From the NCBI GenBank assembly GCA_015057035.1, contig SVFC01000003.1, positions 1 through 64,000 of the forward strand: a stretch of DNA of 64,000 bases, in the 5' to 3' direction. The number at the start of each line of letters is the position of its first letter. Within the stretch, counting starts at the first letter, position 1. The notes beneath the pieces were generated by a model. It was not told the DNA's origin and made no database searches. It saw only the letters and a program-made list of their open reading frames with translations. This document shows, piece by piece, positions 24,590 through 32,143 of the stretch. The position numbers and the translations under genes were made by a program. The DNA comes from Lachnospiraceae bacterium. GTDB taxonomy: Bacteria > Bacillota > Clostridia > Lachnospirales > Lachnospiraceae.

Positions 24590-27550
24590 ATGAGGAAAAA
24601 ATTAAATAATGTATTATCATTTGTATTAGCAATTGTGCTTTTTTGGGTTGAATTAGGAAGTTTATTTGAGATTACATTGTATAATGCGAAGGAGATTGAA
24701 AATTCAAAGGAAGATACCTATAGTAGCGAAAGGGTGTTAGAACCAACAGAAATAAAGGTGGAAAATACGCTAGAACCTAAGAATAGCATCAATAAAAAAG
24801 AGGATAAATATAAAAAGAAGGAAGTAAAGGTTTACTCAGCAAATACAGAGCATCATATTAAAGATAACCGTCGTATAGAAAGGGAATTTGTTCTTGAGTT
24901 TGATGACGATGAATATGATGCTGTAACGGTTTCCTACAGTAATACAGATGGTATACAAATAGAGGAACAGGATATAGTAACGCAAAAGAAAGATAAAAAG
25001 GTAAAGATATCATTTGAACCTAAAAACTCTAAATTGAAGGATAAGCACAAAGATGTGCGTAATATTCAGGAAGAGCGTGTTTCTATAGATATCGAAATGT
25101 GGAAGGATGATGCAATAGCGCAGAAGGAAAAACAAGATGTATGGGTGCTGTCAACCCCATATGGAGAGTTTGTTTCTGATGTGGACCAGATTATCAATAA
25201 GAGAAATTATAATAAATATCTATTGGAAAATGGAATTATTGACGAGACGACATACGAGGATTTAGACAGGGAATTTCATTGCTATAGCGATAGTTTAGAT
25301 ACCACTATGAATGAAGTTAGTGTTGGAACCGAAGCGAGAGCTATGTCAACTTCAACGGCTGCTACTTTATATGCAGATTACGTTGAAATAAAGTATGGCA
25401 TTACGGTAAGCAACTCGGGAAAAACGCTTGAAGTATATGGGAATGTTCTATGGTATGACTCAAATAATAAAATGCATCAAGCCCAAGAAGTAAAAATTGA
25501 AATTTGGGATGATGATGCGGTGCTTGATGATAAGATTGCAACTATAAAAACACTTTCAAGCGGATACTTTTATTGTTCTTTTGATAATGAAACTGATTTA
25601 ATTGAAAATGGGCGAGATATCTATTTGAAGGTTTATCCGGGGAATGATGATACTATGGTATATGATTGCGGAAATTTATCTACAATTTTGGTACCTACGC
25701 TTACGCCAGGTGTGACTACAGTTCCAGTTTTTTATTATGAACCATACTATTTTACAACATCAGTATCATCAAATATTATGAAATCTGTTACAGGATGTTA
25801 TAGTTATGCACCATCAGGAAGCGTTGTGGCTAAGACCTTCTCTATTGGAAATGCTTTATATTATGGTAGAAAGTATGAAATGTATATCAATGGAGGAGCT
25901 TGCTTAAATAATACTCCAGTAACAGCACATTATCCATTGGGGGTTATTCCAACATCATTTACATTACCTGTTATTGACAAGGGAACAATGTTTATTGCAG
26001 ATGGAGACTATGGTAATTGGGGAACAATTCTTCATGAGTATGGACATGCTGTTGAAGATAAGCTAGATATTTTTGTCGGGTATGAGAGTTTGTTTACAAA
26101 ACACGGATTTGTGCATGATGCAGATTATAGTTTAACGGATTATTATGACAAGGATAAGTCTAAGGCTCTAAAAATATCATGGAATGAAGGATGGGCATCA
26201 TATTATAGTTTGTGTGTACAAAGAAAATATCAGTTAACAAATTATAATTTTCCAGGAACAGATTTGCAATCTATATGGTCAAGAAATTTGATAACAGGGC
26301 AGTGGTATGGAGAAGATCATGAACTGGCGGTCGCGACAGTTCTGGCGTGCGCAGTATATGAGGGTATCTTGACAGAAAAAGACTTATGGAATATGGTTAA
26401 AATATATAAACCACAGAATTTTTCGGGATTAGTTAATCTTATTGTTGCACAATTGGAAAGTAGAATTGAAACGGGGGAATACTCTATTGAAGATATGAAT
26501 GCTTTTTTGGAGATTTTAGAGAATCAAAATATGGCAGCAAAGGAGCTGACTTTTTTAAATAAGAATTCTTCATATACGCCTAGTTTTCAATGGAAGAAAC
26601 CAATGAAGAATACAAATACTATGAGTGATTTTGAGTACGAGTATGTTTACAATCTTGTAATTAAGGGGATTGATACAGAATATGAATATGTTTCATCTGA
26701 TATAAGAGGGACATCTTATACAGTACCGTATGAATTATGGAAAGAAGTTTTAAAGGAGTGTCCAAATGGATTTTTCTGGACAATTAGAACAAAGGAGAGC
26801 CATACGCCGAGAACGAGTGGATATTATTCACAGATTAATCGAATAGATTATCAGTTAGGAAATATGACAATTTCATCATCCGAACGATGTAGGGAACAAA
26901 GGGTATATATGTCGGCAGGAGAATTTTGTGATTATGAGATATCATTTCAAACAAGTGGTAATAAAGTAATTCAGACCTTTGGGCAATTGGACACAGTGCT
27001 TGAACTCTATTCGGCGGATGGAGCATTATTAAAGGGAAGAAGTTCGACCGATGATTTGGGGTATTCTAGAAATGCTTTAATATCATATAATTTTAGTGCT
27101 GGTACGAAATATATTCTTCGTGTTAAGTTTTATTCTACAAATACTACGGGATATACAAAAATTGTAATTGTACCAACGTACCACCATAGTGAATTTGAAG
27201 ATGCATATGGACCATATGGAATCACTAAGGTGAGTTGGAGTCTTAGTACGGATAGAGTTGCTTTATTTAGATATCAATTTAGTTCGTCAGGGGATGTAAC
27301 GTTTACGATGTCTTCAAGTACAAACACAGATACATACTTATATATAATTGATCCAGGTTCTACAGAGTTGACGACTCTTTATCTGGGAAACAATGCGGAA
27401 GAAGCAAATCTGAGGAATGATGATGGAGCAGGAAACTTACAGGCTGAAGTAACTAAGACGGTTGTAGCAAATAAGGAGTATTTAGTTATTATTTCATTTT
27501 ATAATCCGCATACGATGTCAGGTTCTTTTTCGATAACAACTAGCAAGTAG
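24590..27550 (+). CDS. Large secreted zinc metalloprotease (HEXXH) with C-terminal beta domains
   Basis: A 986-residue secreted protein. Residues 1-35 form a signal peptide. A charged, lysine/glutamate-rich region (about 35-170) may be a propeptide. The catalytic part carries LHEYGHAVE with H482, E483 and H486, and WNEGWASYY with E533 as a likely third zinc ligand, so a gluzincin-type site. Two beta-sandwich repeats at about 755-865 and 870-986 resemble bacterial pre-peptidase C-terminal domains (SAGTKYILRV and ANKEYLVIIS are equivalent strands). No sortase motif or transmembrane tail is seen, so it is probably released. The gene is more AT-rich and has poorer codon use than its neighbours. 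A lipoprotein gene follows 17 bp after it. The family is not recognised; substrate unknown. Confidence 0.7.
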   Translation: MRKKLNNVLSFVLAIVLFWVELGSLFEITLYNAKEIENSKEDTYSSERVLEPTEIKVENTLEPKNSINKKEDKYKKKEVKVYSANTEHHIKDNRRIEREFVLEFDDDEYDAVTVSYSNTDGIQIEEQDIVTQKKDKKVKISFEPKNSKLKDKHKDVRNIQEERVSIDIEMWKDDAIAQKEKQDVWVLSTPYGEFVSDVDQIINKRNYNKYLLENGIIDETTYEDLDREFHCYSDSLDTTMNEVSVGTEARAMSTSTAATLYADYVEIKYGITVSNSGKTLEVYGNVLWYDSNNKMHQAQEVKIEIWDDDAVLDDKIATIKTLSSGYFYCSFDNETDLIENGRDIYLKVYPGNDDTMVYDCGNLSTILVPTLTPGVTTVPVFYYEPYYFTTSVSSNIMKSVTGCYSYAPSGSVVAKTFSIGNALYYGRKYEMYINGGACLNNTPVTAHYPLGVIPTSFTLPVIDKGTMFIADGDYGNWGTILHEYGHAVEDKLDIFVGYESLFTKHGFVHDADYSLTDYYDKDKSKALKISWNEGWASYYSLCVQRKYQLTNYNFPGTDLQSIWSRNLITGQWYGEDHELAVATVLACAVYEGILTEKDLWNMVKIYKPQNFSGLVNLIVAQLESRIETGEYSIEDMNAFLEILENQNMAAKELTFLNKNSSYTPSFQWKKPMKNTNTMSDFEYEYVYNLVIKGIDTEYEYVSSDIRGTSYTVPYELWKEVLKECPNGFFWTIRTKESHTPRTSGYYSQINRIDYQLGNMTISSSERCREQRVYMSAGEFCDYEISFQTSGNKVIQTFGQLDTVLELYSADGALLKGRSSTDDLGYSRNALISYNFSAGTKYILRVKFYSTNTTGYTKIVIVPTYHHSEFEDAYGPYGITKVSWSLSTDRVALFRYQFSSSGDVTFTMSSSTNTDTYLYIIDPGSTELTTLYLGNNAEEANLRNDDGAGNLQAEVTKTVVANKEYLVIISFYNPHTMSGSFSITTSK

Positions 27551-27567
27551 ACGTGGAGGTGCTCTTA

Positions 27568-28170
27568 ATGAAAATTACAAAAAGTAGATTATGCATTTTT
27601 CTTTTGATTGGAATTATGTGTATGCTTTGTGCGTGTCAACAAGCAGAATCTGAAGAGCCGGATGCTGCCTATTATGTGAAGTCAAGAAAGGCTGACGGCT
27701 CAGGTGAAAAGGATAATGTAATCGAGATTGTTGTTCCGAGTAAAAGGATTACATTGGCTGAAGAGTTAAAAGTAACTATGCAACTTGGTATAGGTGGACG
27801 AGGGAAAAAAGTACTTGATGGTACAGAAAAAATCTGGTTAGAAATCGAGGCGGAGAATTGCGTGATAAATAGTTTGGAGAATTATTTAAAAAAGGACTAT
27901 GAAGATTTTTTCATTAATGATATTTATCGCCCAGATATAGTGGAGCATTATTGGGGCTATCCAGATAAAACACCAAATTATTATGAAGACTTAGAAATTA
28001 CCTTTCCAGATGGAGAATGTAGCGGAAGGATAGAGTTCACGCTATATGAGGTGGTTAATATTGATTCATATGATTTGACGACAGTTACATTGTATTATGC
28101 TAAAACAGATACGATTATAGTATTCAGTGCTGACTCAGAAACTGATGCATATCAAAAACTGGAATCATGA
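27568..28170 (+). CDS. Lipoprotein of unknown function downstream of the protease
   Basis: Residues 1-22 make a lipoprotein signal peptide with lipobox LCAC. The mature 178 residues are acidic and beta-rich, with a Y/D-rich segment (about 110-140: YKNDIYRPD-like and PDKTPNYYEDLEITFPDGE) but no recognisable domain. Start 27568 is set by GGAGGT 7 bases upstream. The gene follows the protease by 17 bp and shares its AT richness, so it may help anchor, fold or inhibit the protease. That role is inference. Confidence 0.65.
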   Translation: MKITKSRLCIFLLIGIMCMLCACQQAESEEPDAAYYVKSRKADGSGEKDNVIEIVVPSKRITLAEELKVTMQLGIGGRGKKVLDGTEKIWLEIEAENCVINSLENYLKKDYEDFFINDIYRPDIVEHYWGYPDKTPNYYEDLEITFPDGECSGRIEFTLYEVVNIDSYDLTTVTLYYAKTDTIIVFSADSETDAYQKLES

Positions 28171-28185
28171 GCAACACAAGAATAA

Positions 28186-28209
28186 ATTATATGCTATATA
28201 GCATATAAT
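28186..28209. repeat. 24-bp perfect palindrome
   Basis: ATTATATGCTAT at 28186-28197 is followed at once by its exact reverse complement at 28198-28209. It sits between the lipoprotein stop and the terminator and has no loop, so it is unlikely to act as an RNA hairpin alone; a protein-binding or recombination site is possible. Confidence 0.7.
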
Positions 28210-28211
28210 GC

Positions 28212-28247
28212 AAAAAGACAAGGGAACAAAGTGTCCCTTGTCTTTTT
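28212..28247. terminator. Bidirectional terminator between lipoprotein and cheY genes
   Basis: AAAAAGACAAGGGA at 28212-28225 pairs perfectly with 28234-28247 around an 8-base loop, with A/T runs on both sides. Confidence 0.85.
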
Positions 28248-28294
28248 CACTTCTTGATAGATATTCCGAAATATACTATGTAGAATAATAATAA

Positions 28295-28657
28295 TTAACC
28301 AAGTACTTTGCGAATAGACTCGATTACGCGGTCAGCCTGGAAAGGTTTTACGATGAAATCCTTAGCGCCAGCCTGGATAGCTTCGATAACCATTGACTGC
28401 TGTCCCATAGCAGAACACATAACGCATAATGCGCTTGGATCAAATGCTTTGATATCCTTTAATGCAGCAATACCATCTTTGTTAGGCATTGTGATGTCAA
28501 GTGTTACGAGGTCTGGTTTTAATTCCTGATATTTGGTAAGAGCTTCTACACCGTCAGCTGCTTCACCAACAACTTCATAACCACCTTTTGTAAGGATGTC
28601 TTTGAGCATCATTCTCATAAATGCTGCGTCGTCTACTACTAAAATCTTCTGTGCCAT
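28295..28657 (-). CDS. cheY: CheY-like single-domain response regulator
   Basis: A 120-residue receiver domain with no output domain. The acidic pair is in ILVVDDAAFMRMML, the phosphorylated aspartate in DLVTLDITMPNKDG, the switch threonine position is a serine in CVMCSAMGQQ, and the conserved lysine is in FIVKPFQ. Start 28657 follows AGGAGGGA. It lies just downstream of a CheC-type phosphatase gene on the same strand, the classic regulator and phosphatase pair. No other flagellar or chemotaxis gene is in the window. It could control the flagellar motor or another process. Confidence 0.88.
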   Translation of the reverse strand: MAQKILVVDDAAFMRMMLKDILTKGGYEVVGEAADGVEALTKYQELKPDLVTLDITMPNKDGIAALKDIKAFDPSALCVMCSAMGQQSMVIEAIQAGAKDFIVKPFQADRVIESIRKVLG

Positions 28658-28659
28658 TA

Positions 28660-29241
28660 TTATAGTCCCTCCTGAGCTAAAATCTGTTTTACAATACTGA
28701 GTGGATACAGCTGCCACAATGCGCTGTTGATTAATCCATCAATTGATAATCGAAATGTTACTTTGACAATATCAGTTCCGTTACACAATTCATCTGGAAT
28801 TTCAAATGTTGTTTTGTACTGAGAATTGATAAGTGGGAAACCGATGTCTGTTGGGGTACGAAGTAACTGGGACATCGAGGTTGCAATGCGTCCACACATC
28901 TGATTCATAGCTTCAGATACAGCAGACAAGGTAATCTCGTCAAATGTCATATTCGACACGTCAGTTCCGTCGCCTCCCATCATAAGGTTGGCAATTACAA
29001 GTGCGTCATGCTCCTTCAGTACCATCAAGTTGGTTCCATCAAGGCCCTTGGTATAAGGAACCTTAACCAAAATGCGGTCAGGCTTTGCAAGCGCATCTTC
29101 TTTCGCAAGAACTTCTACGATTGGAGTCGTAATGTTAGTTCTGCGATTGGTCATCAGGCTAAGTGCGGTAGCTGCATTCCCCGTGCAGATATTCGCAACC
29201 TCACCGATGATATCGGCTTGTTCTTTTGTAATTGAATTCAT
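28660..29241 (-). CDS. CheC/FliY-type CheY phosphatase
   Basis: A 193-residue CheC-family domain. Two active-site helices are visible: EQADIIGEVANICTGNAATALS near the N terminus and TLSAVSEAMNQMCGRIATSMS near the middle, each with the E-x-x-N pattern used for CheY-P hydrolysis. The C-terminal SpoA (FliN) domain of full FliY is absent, so it is closer to CheC or a truncated FliY. It ends 2 bp before the cheY start, which uses a ribosome site inside it. Role: reset of the adjacent CheY. Confidence 0.85.
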   Translation of the reverse strand: MNSITKEQADIIGEVANICTGNAATALSLMTNRRTNITTPIVEVLAKEDALAKPDRILVKVPYTKGLDGTNLMVLKEHDALVIANLMMGGDGTDVSNMTFDEITLSAVSEAMNQMCGRIATSMSQLLRTPTDIGFPLINSQYKTTFEIPDELCNGTDIVKVTFRLSIDGLINSALWQLYPLSIVKQILAQEGL

Positions 29242-29369
29242 GGTTTCCCTCCATAGTACCTATTTCCTACAGACCATTATATCAAACATATTCAAGGAAT
29301 GGAAGAAAATATTTTTATTTTTTTCGGAATGTGTTAGAATAAGAACACAATACAAGAATGAGGTGCAAA

Positions 29370-31280
29370 ATGGGAGATTTAGAATATCAGGAAGCGCTTA
29401 AATTAGGAAAAAAAGAACAGAAAAATTGTCTGGCACAGGGACGTTCCCCATATCTGCCAGTTTTGGATGAGATATTAACACATCAGGAGATTCAGACGGA
29501 GCAGGTACTGGGACTTGTAAATGTTCCTCTGGAATTTGTGGTGGGAACCAGTACCAGAGGTAGAACTTATTCCTTTGCGGCAAACTTTATGCCGATTTTG
29601 GAAACGGGTACTGAATTTTCGACCAAGTGGGCAAACTTGGCAGATGCTCAGGTAGAAGAGGGGATTCGAGACCCGATTATCGCCTATGAATTTATGAATC
29701 GTTATTATGTGGTGGAAGGTAATAAACGTGTCAGTGTCCTGAAATACTTCAAGGCAGACTCAGTGGTGGCCAATGTCACCCGTAAGATTCCGAAACTTAC
29801 CGAAGACGAAGATATAAAAATCTACTATGAATATATGAAATTCCAGGAACAAACAGGCTTGAATACCGTGGAGTTCCGTCGATTGGGTAATGCAGAAAAA
29901 CTTATTGAGCATATAGGAATTGAGGAAAAATGGGATAAAGAAACAAGAGATAATTTTGATATGTTACTTTTCCATTTTTCCAAAGCCTTCGAAGCAAAGG
30001 GCGGAAATAAACTGGGAATTACCATGGGGGATGCGATTGTAACCTTCCTGGACGTATATGGTTACGACAAGGTGTCTACTATGTCCAGAGGCGACATGGA
30101 GACCAGTATTGCAAAATGCTGGAGTGAGTTTGTGGTGCTGACGGAGAAGGACAATGTGGATTTGGTTATGGATCCAAAGAAGGTAGAAGACAAGAAAAAT
30201 CTCTTAAGTTTCTTCCTTCCAACCACCGCTAAGAAATTCACGGTGGCATTTTTGTATCCAACCTCAGCTGAGGCATCAGATTGGACCTACGCTCATGATT
30301 TGGGATGCAGCTATCTGGAGGAATCCTTCCCAGAACAGATTAGTACCATTCGCGTGGAAAACGTTACGGAAGATAGCATCGAAGAAGTATTAAACGAAGT
30401 GATTGCCAAAGGGGCACGCATTATTTTCGAAGTTGGTCCACAACTTATGAAAGGGTCGTTGAAGGTAGCAGTAGAGCATCCGGAAGTAAAAATACTCAAC
30501 TGTTCACTGAACGAGCCTTCAAAACACATTCGAACCTATTATGCCAGAATGTATGAAGCCAAATTCATCTCTGGTATGGTGGCAGGAGCCATGGCAGAAA
30601 ATGACAAGATAGCATATGTAGCAGACTATCCAATCTATGGAATGATTGCAAATATTAACGCTTTTGCCTTAGGTGCTAACTGCGTGAATCCAAGAGCAAA
30701 GGTATATCTGGTATGGTCTACAAAAAAAGACTACGACTTAGATAGATTTTTACAGGAAAATGATATTCATTATGTATCAAATCAGGATATGATTACGCCA
30801 TCCAATGCTTCCAGACAATTTGGGCTGTATCGTTACGAGAACGGTGAACCAGTGAACCTTGTAATGCCGGTGTGGAACTGGGGAATTTTCTATGAAAAGA
30901 TGATTCACAGTATTCTTGCTGGAGCATATCAGTCAGAAGGAGAGTCAGAAGCGAAGGCATTGAATTACTGGTGGGGTATGTCTGCAGGTGTGATTGATTT
31001 GATTTGTTCAAAGCATGTTCCAGTGGGCGTGCAGCGCTTGGTGGCACACATGAAGTATGACTTGTGTGGCGGACATATTGAACCATTTTTCGGTGAGATT
31101 TATTCGCAAAATGGAGAACAGAAAAATATTGATGAAGAAGGTATGCGACCAGAAGATATTATGAAAATGGACTGGCTGGTGGACAATGTAATAGGGGATA
31201 TTCCATCCATTGACGAGTTGATTGAAGGTGCAAAACCGGTTGTTGAACTAAAGGGTGTAGAGGAAAGCAGAGAAGAATGA
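29370..31280 (+). CDS. Cytosolic ParB/Srx-like domain fused to a BMP-type ligand-binding domain
   Basis: The 636-residue protein has no signal peptide. The N-terminal third contains RDPIIAYEFMNRYYVVEGNKRVSVLKYF, which matches the ParB/sulfiredoxin-like core in which GNKR (117-120) replaces the usual GHRR; related domains bind or cleave nucleotides and DNA. The C-terminal half (about 290-590) looks like a periplasmic-binding protein of the BMP/Med (PnrA) type: KFTVAFLYPTSAEASDWTYAHDLG, RIIFEVGPQLM, FISGMVAGAMAENDKIAYVADYPIYG. Such domains bind nucleosides in exported proteins; here it would sense in the cytosol. Start 29370 follows GAGGTG. The next gene overlaps by 4 bp. Function unknown; nucleoside sensing is inference. 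Confidence 0.65.
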   Translation: MGDLEYQEALKLGKKEQKNCLAQGRSPYLPVLDEILTHQEIQTEQVLGLVNVPLEFVVGTSTRGRTYSFAANFMPILETGTEFSTKWANLADAQVEEGIRDPIIAYEFMNRYYVVEGNKRVSVLKYFKADSVVANVTRKIPKLTEDEDIKIYYEYMKFQEQTGLNTVEFRRLGNAEKLIEHIGIEEKWDKETRDNFDMLLFHFSKAFEAKGGNKLGITMGDAIVTFLDVYGYDKVSTMSRGDMETSIAKCWSEFVVLTEKDNVDLVMDPKKVEDKKNLLSFFLPTTAKKFTVAFLYPTSAEASDWTYAHDLGCSYLEESFPEQISTIRVENVTEDSIEEVLNEVIAKGARIIFEVGPQLMKGSLKVAVEHPEVKILNCSLNEPSKHIRTYYARMYEAKFISGMVAGAMAENDKIAYVADYPIYGMIANINAFALGANCVNPRAKVYLVWSTKKDYDLDRFLQENDIHYVSNQDMITPSNASRQFGLYRYENGEPVNLVMPVWNWGIFYEKMIHSILAGAYQSEGESEAKALNYWWGMSAGVIDLICSKHVPVGVQRLVAHMKYDLCGGHIEPFFGEIYSQNGEQKNIDEEGMRPEDIMKMDWLVDNVIGDIPSIDELIEGAKPVVELKGVEESREE

Positions 31281-31864
31281 AAATACTATTTTTATCAGAC
31301 GAGGAATCGCCAGCATATTGGGATTATTTCCAAAAAGAAACCTTTGAGGATATCGACCTCATTGTTTCCTGCGGAGATTTAAAGGCAGAATATTTGAGCT
31401 TTTTAACCACAATGACTTCGATTCCTGTGCTGTATGTTAAGGGGAATCACGACAAGTACGAAGTCAATGTGCCAGAAGGCTGCATCAGTATTGAAGATGA
31501 TATCTACGAATTTGAAGGCGTACGCCTTCTGGGATTAGGTGGTTGCCAGCGTTATAATCGTGGGGATAATCAGTATACGGAGAAAGAAATGCACAGAAGA
31601 ATCTCCAAACTCAGATGGAAACTCTTCTGGAAAAAAGGGTTTGATATTCTGGTAACCCATGCGCCAGCTCTTGGAGTAAATGATGGAGAGGATTTGTGCC
31701 ATAGAGGGTTTGCGTGTTTCCATGACTTGATTAAAAAATATAAGCCAAAGTACTTCGTCCATGGCCATCTGCATCTGTCTTATGGAAGTCAGATTAAGAG
31801 AGAAGCTCAAATGGGAGAAACAAAGGTAATTAATGCTTATAATCATTACATAATAGAAATCTAA
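31277..31864 (+). CDS. Calcineurin-like metallophosphoesterase
   Basis: A 195-residue phosphoesterase with DLIVSCGDLKAEYL, VKGNHDKYE, LVTHAPALG and FVHGHLHLSYG in the usual order. The first metal motif, normally D-x-H, reads LSDEES, so the histidine is replaced by glutamate. Members hydrolyse phosphodiesters, often cyclic nucleotides. The ATGA overlap with the ParB/BMP fusion shows tight coupling, so the fusion may control it or share its ligand. Confidence 0.82.
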   Translation: MKILFLSDEESPAYWDYFQKETFEDIDLIVSCGDLKAEYLSFLTTMTSIPVLYVKGNHDKYEVNVPEGCISIEDDIYEFEGVRLLGLGGCQRYNRGDNQYTEKEMHRRISKLRWKLFWKKGFDILVTHAPALGVNDGEDLCHRGFACFHDLIKKYKPKYFVHGHLHLSYGSQIKREAQMGETKVINAYNHYIIEI

Positions 31865-31880
31865 AATGGGAAATTTGATG

Positions 31881-31909
31881 TTGACATTTGAAATCTGGTA
31901 TAGTATGAT
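31881..31909 (+). promoter_or_regulatory. tRNA-Thr promoter and leader inverted repeat
   Basis: TTGACA at 31881-31886 and TATGAT at 31904-31909 are 17 bases apart. Seven bases on, GTTGAC-TCG-GTCAAC at 31916-31930 forms a small palindrome in the leader before the tRNA. Confidence 0.75.
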
Positions 31910-31938
31910 TTAACAGTTGACTCGGTCAACGTCATAGT

Positions 31939-32011
31939 GCTGATATAGCTCAGGTGGTAGAGCGCTACATTGGTAATGTAGAGGTCACGGGTCCGACTCC
32001 CGTTATCAGCT
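31939..32011 (+). tRNA. tRNA-Thr (anticodon GGT)
   Basis: Cloverleaf: acceptor GCTGATA with TATCAGC, anticodon stem CTACA/TGTAG with loop TTGGTAA, T stem ACGGG/CCCGT. Reads ACC and ACT. The T loop is TCCGACT, with C where position 55 is normally T. Discriminator is T and no CCA is encoded. Confidence 0.93.
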
Positions 32012-32017
32012 TAATTT

Positions 32018-32051
32018 AAGGCTTAAAACCATATGGTTTTAGGCCTTTTTT
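32018..32051 (+). terminator. tRNA-Thr terminator
   Basis: AAGGCTTAAAACC at 32018-32030 pairs with 32035-32047 (one G-T pair) around ATAT, followed by T's. Confidence 0.85.
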
Positions 32052-32143
32052 GTCGTTTTGCGTCGATTTTTTTTGACATAATATGTCAAAAGGACTAATA
32101 TGTTTATATATGTGAAAAATATCACAATTCAGGAGGAATAGAT

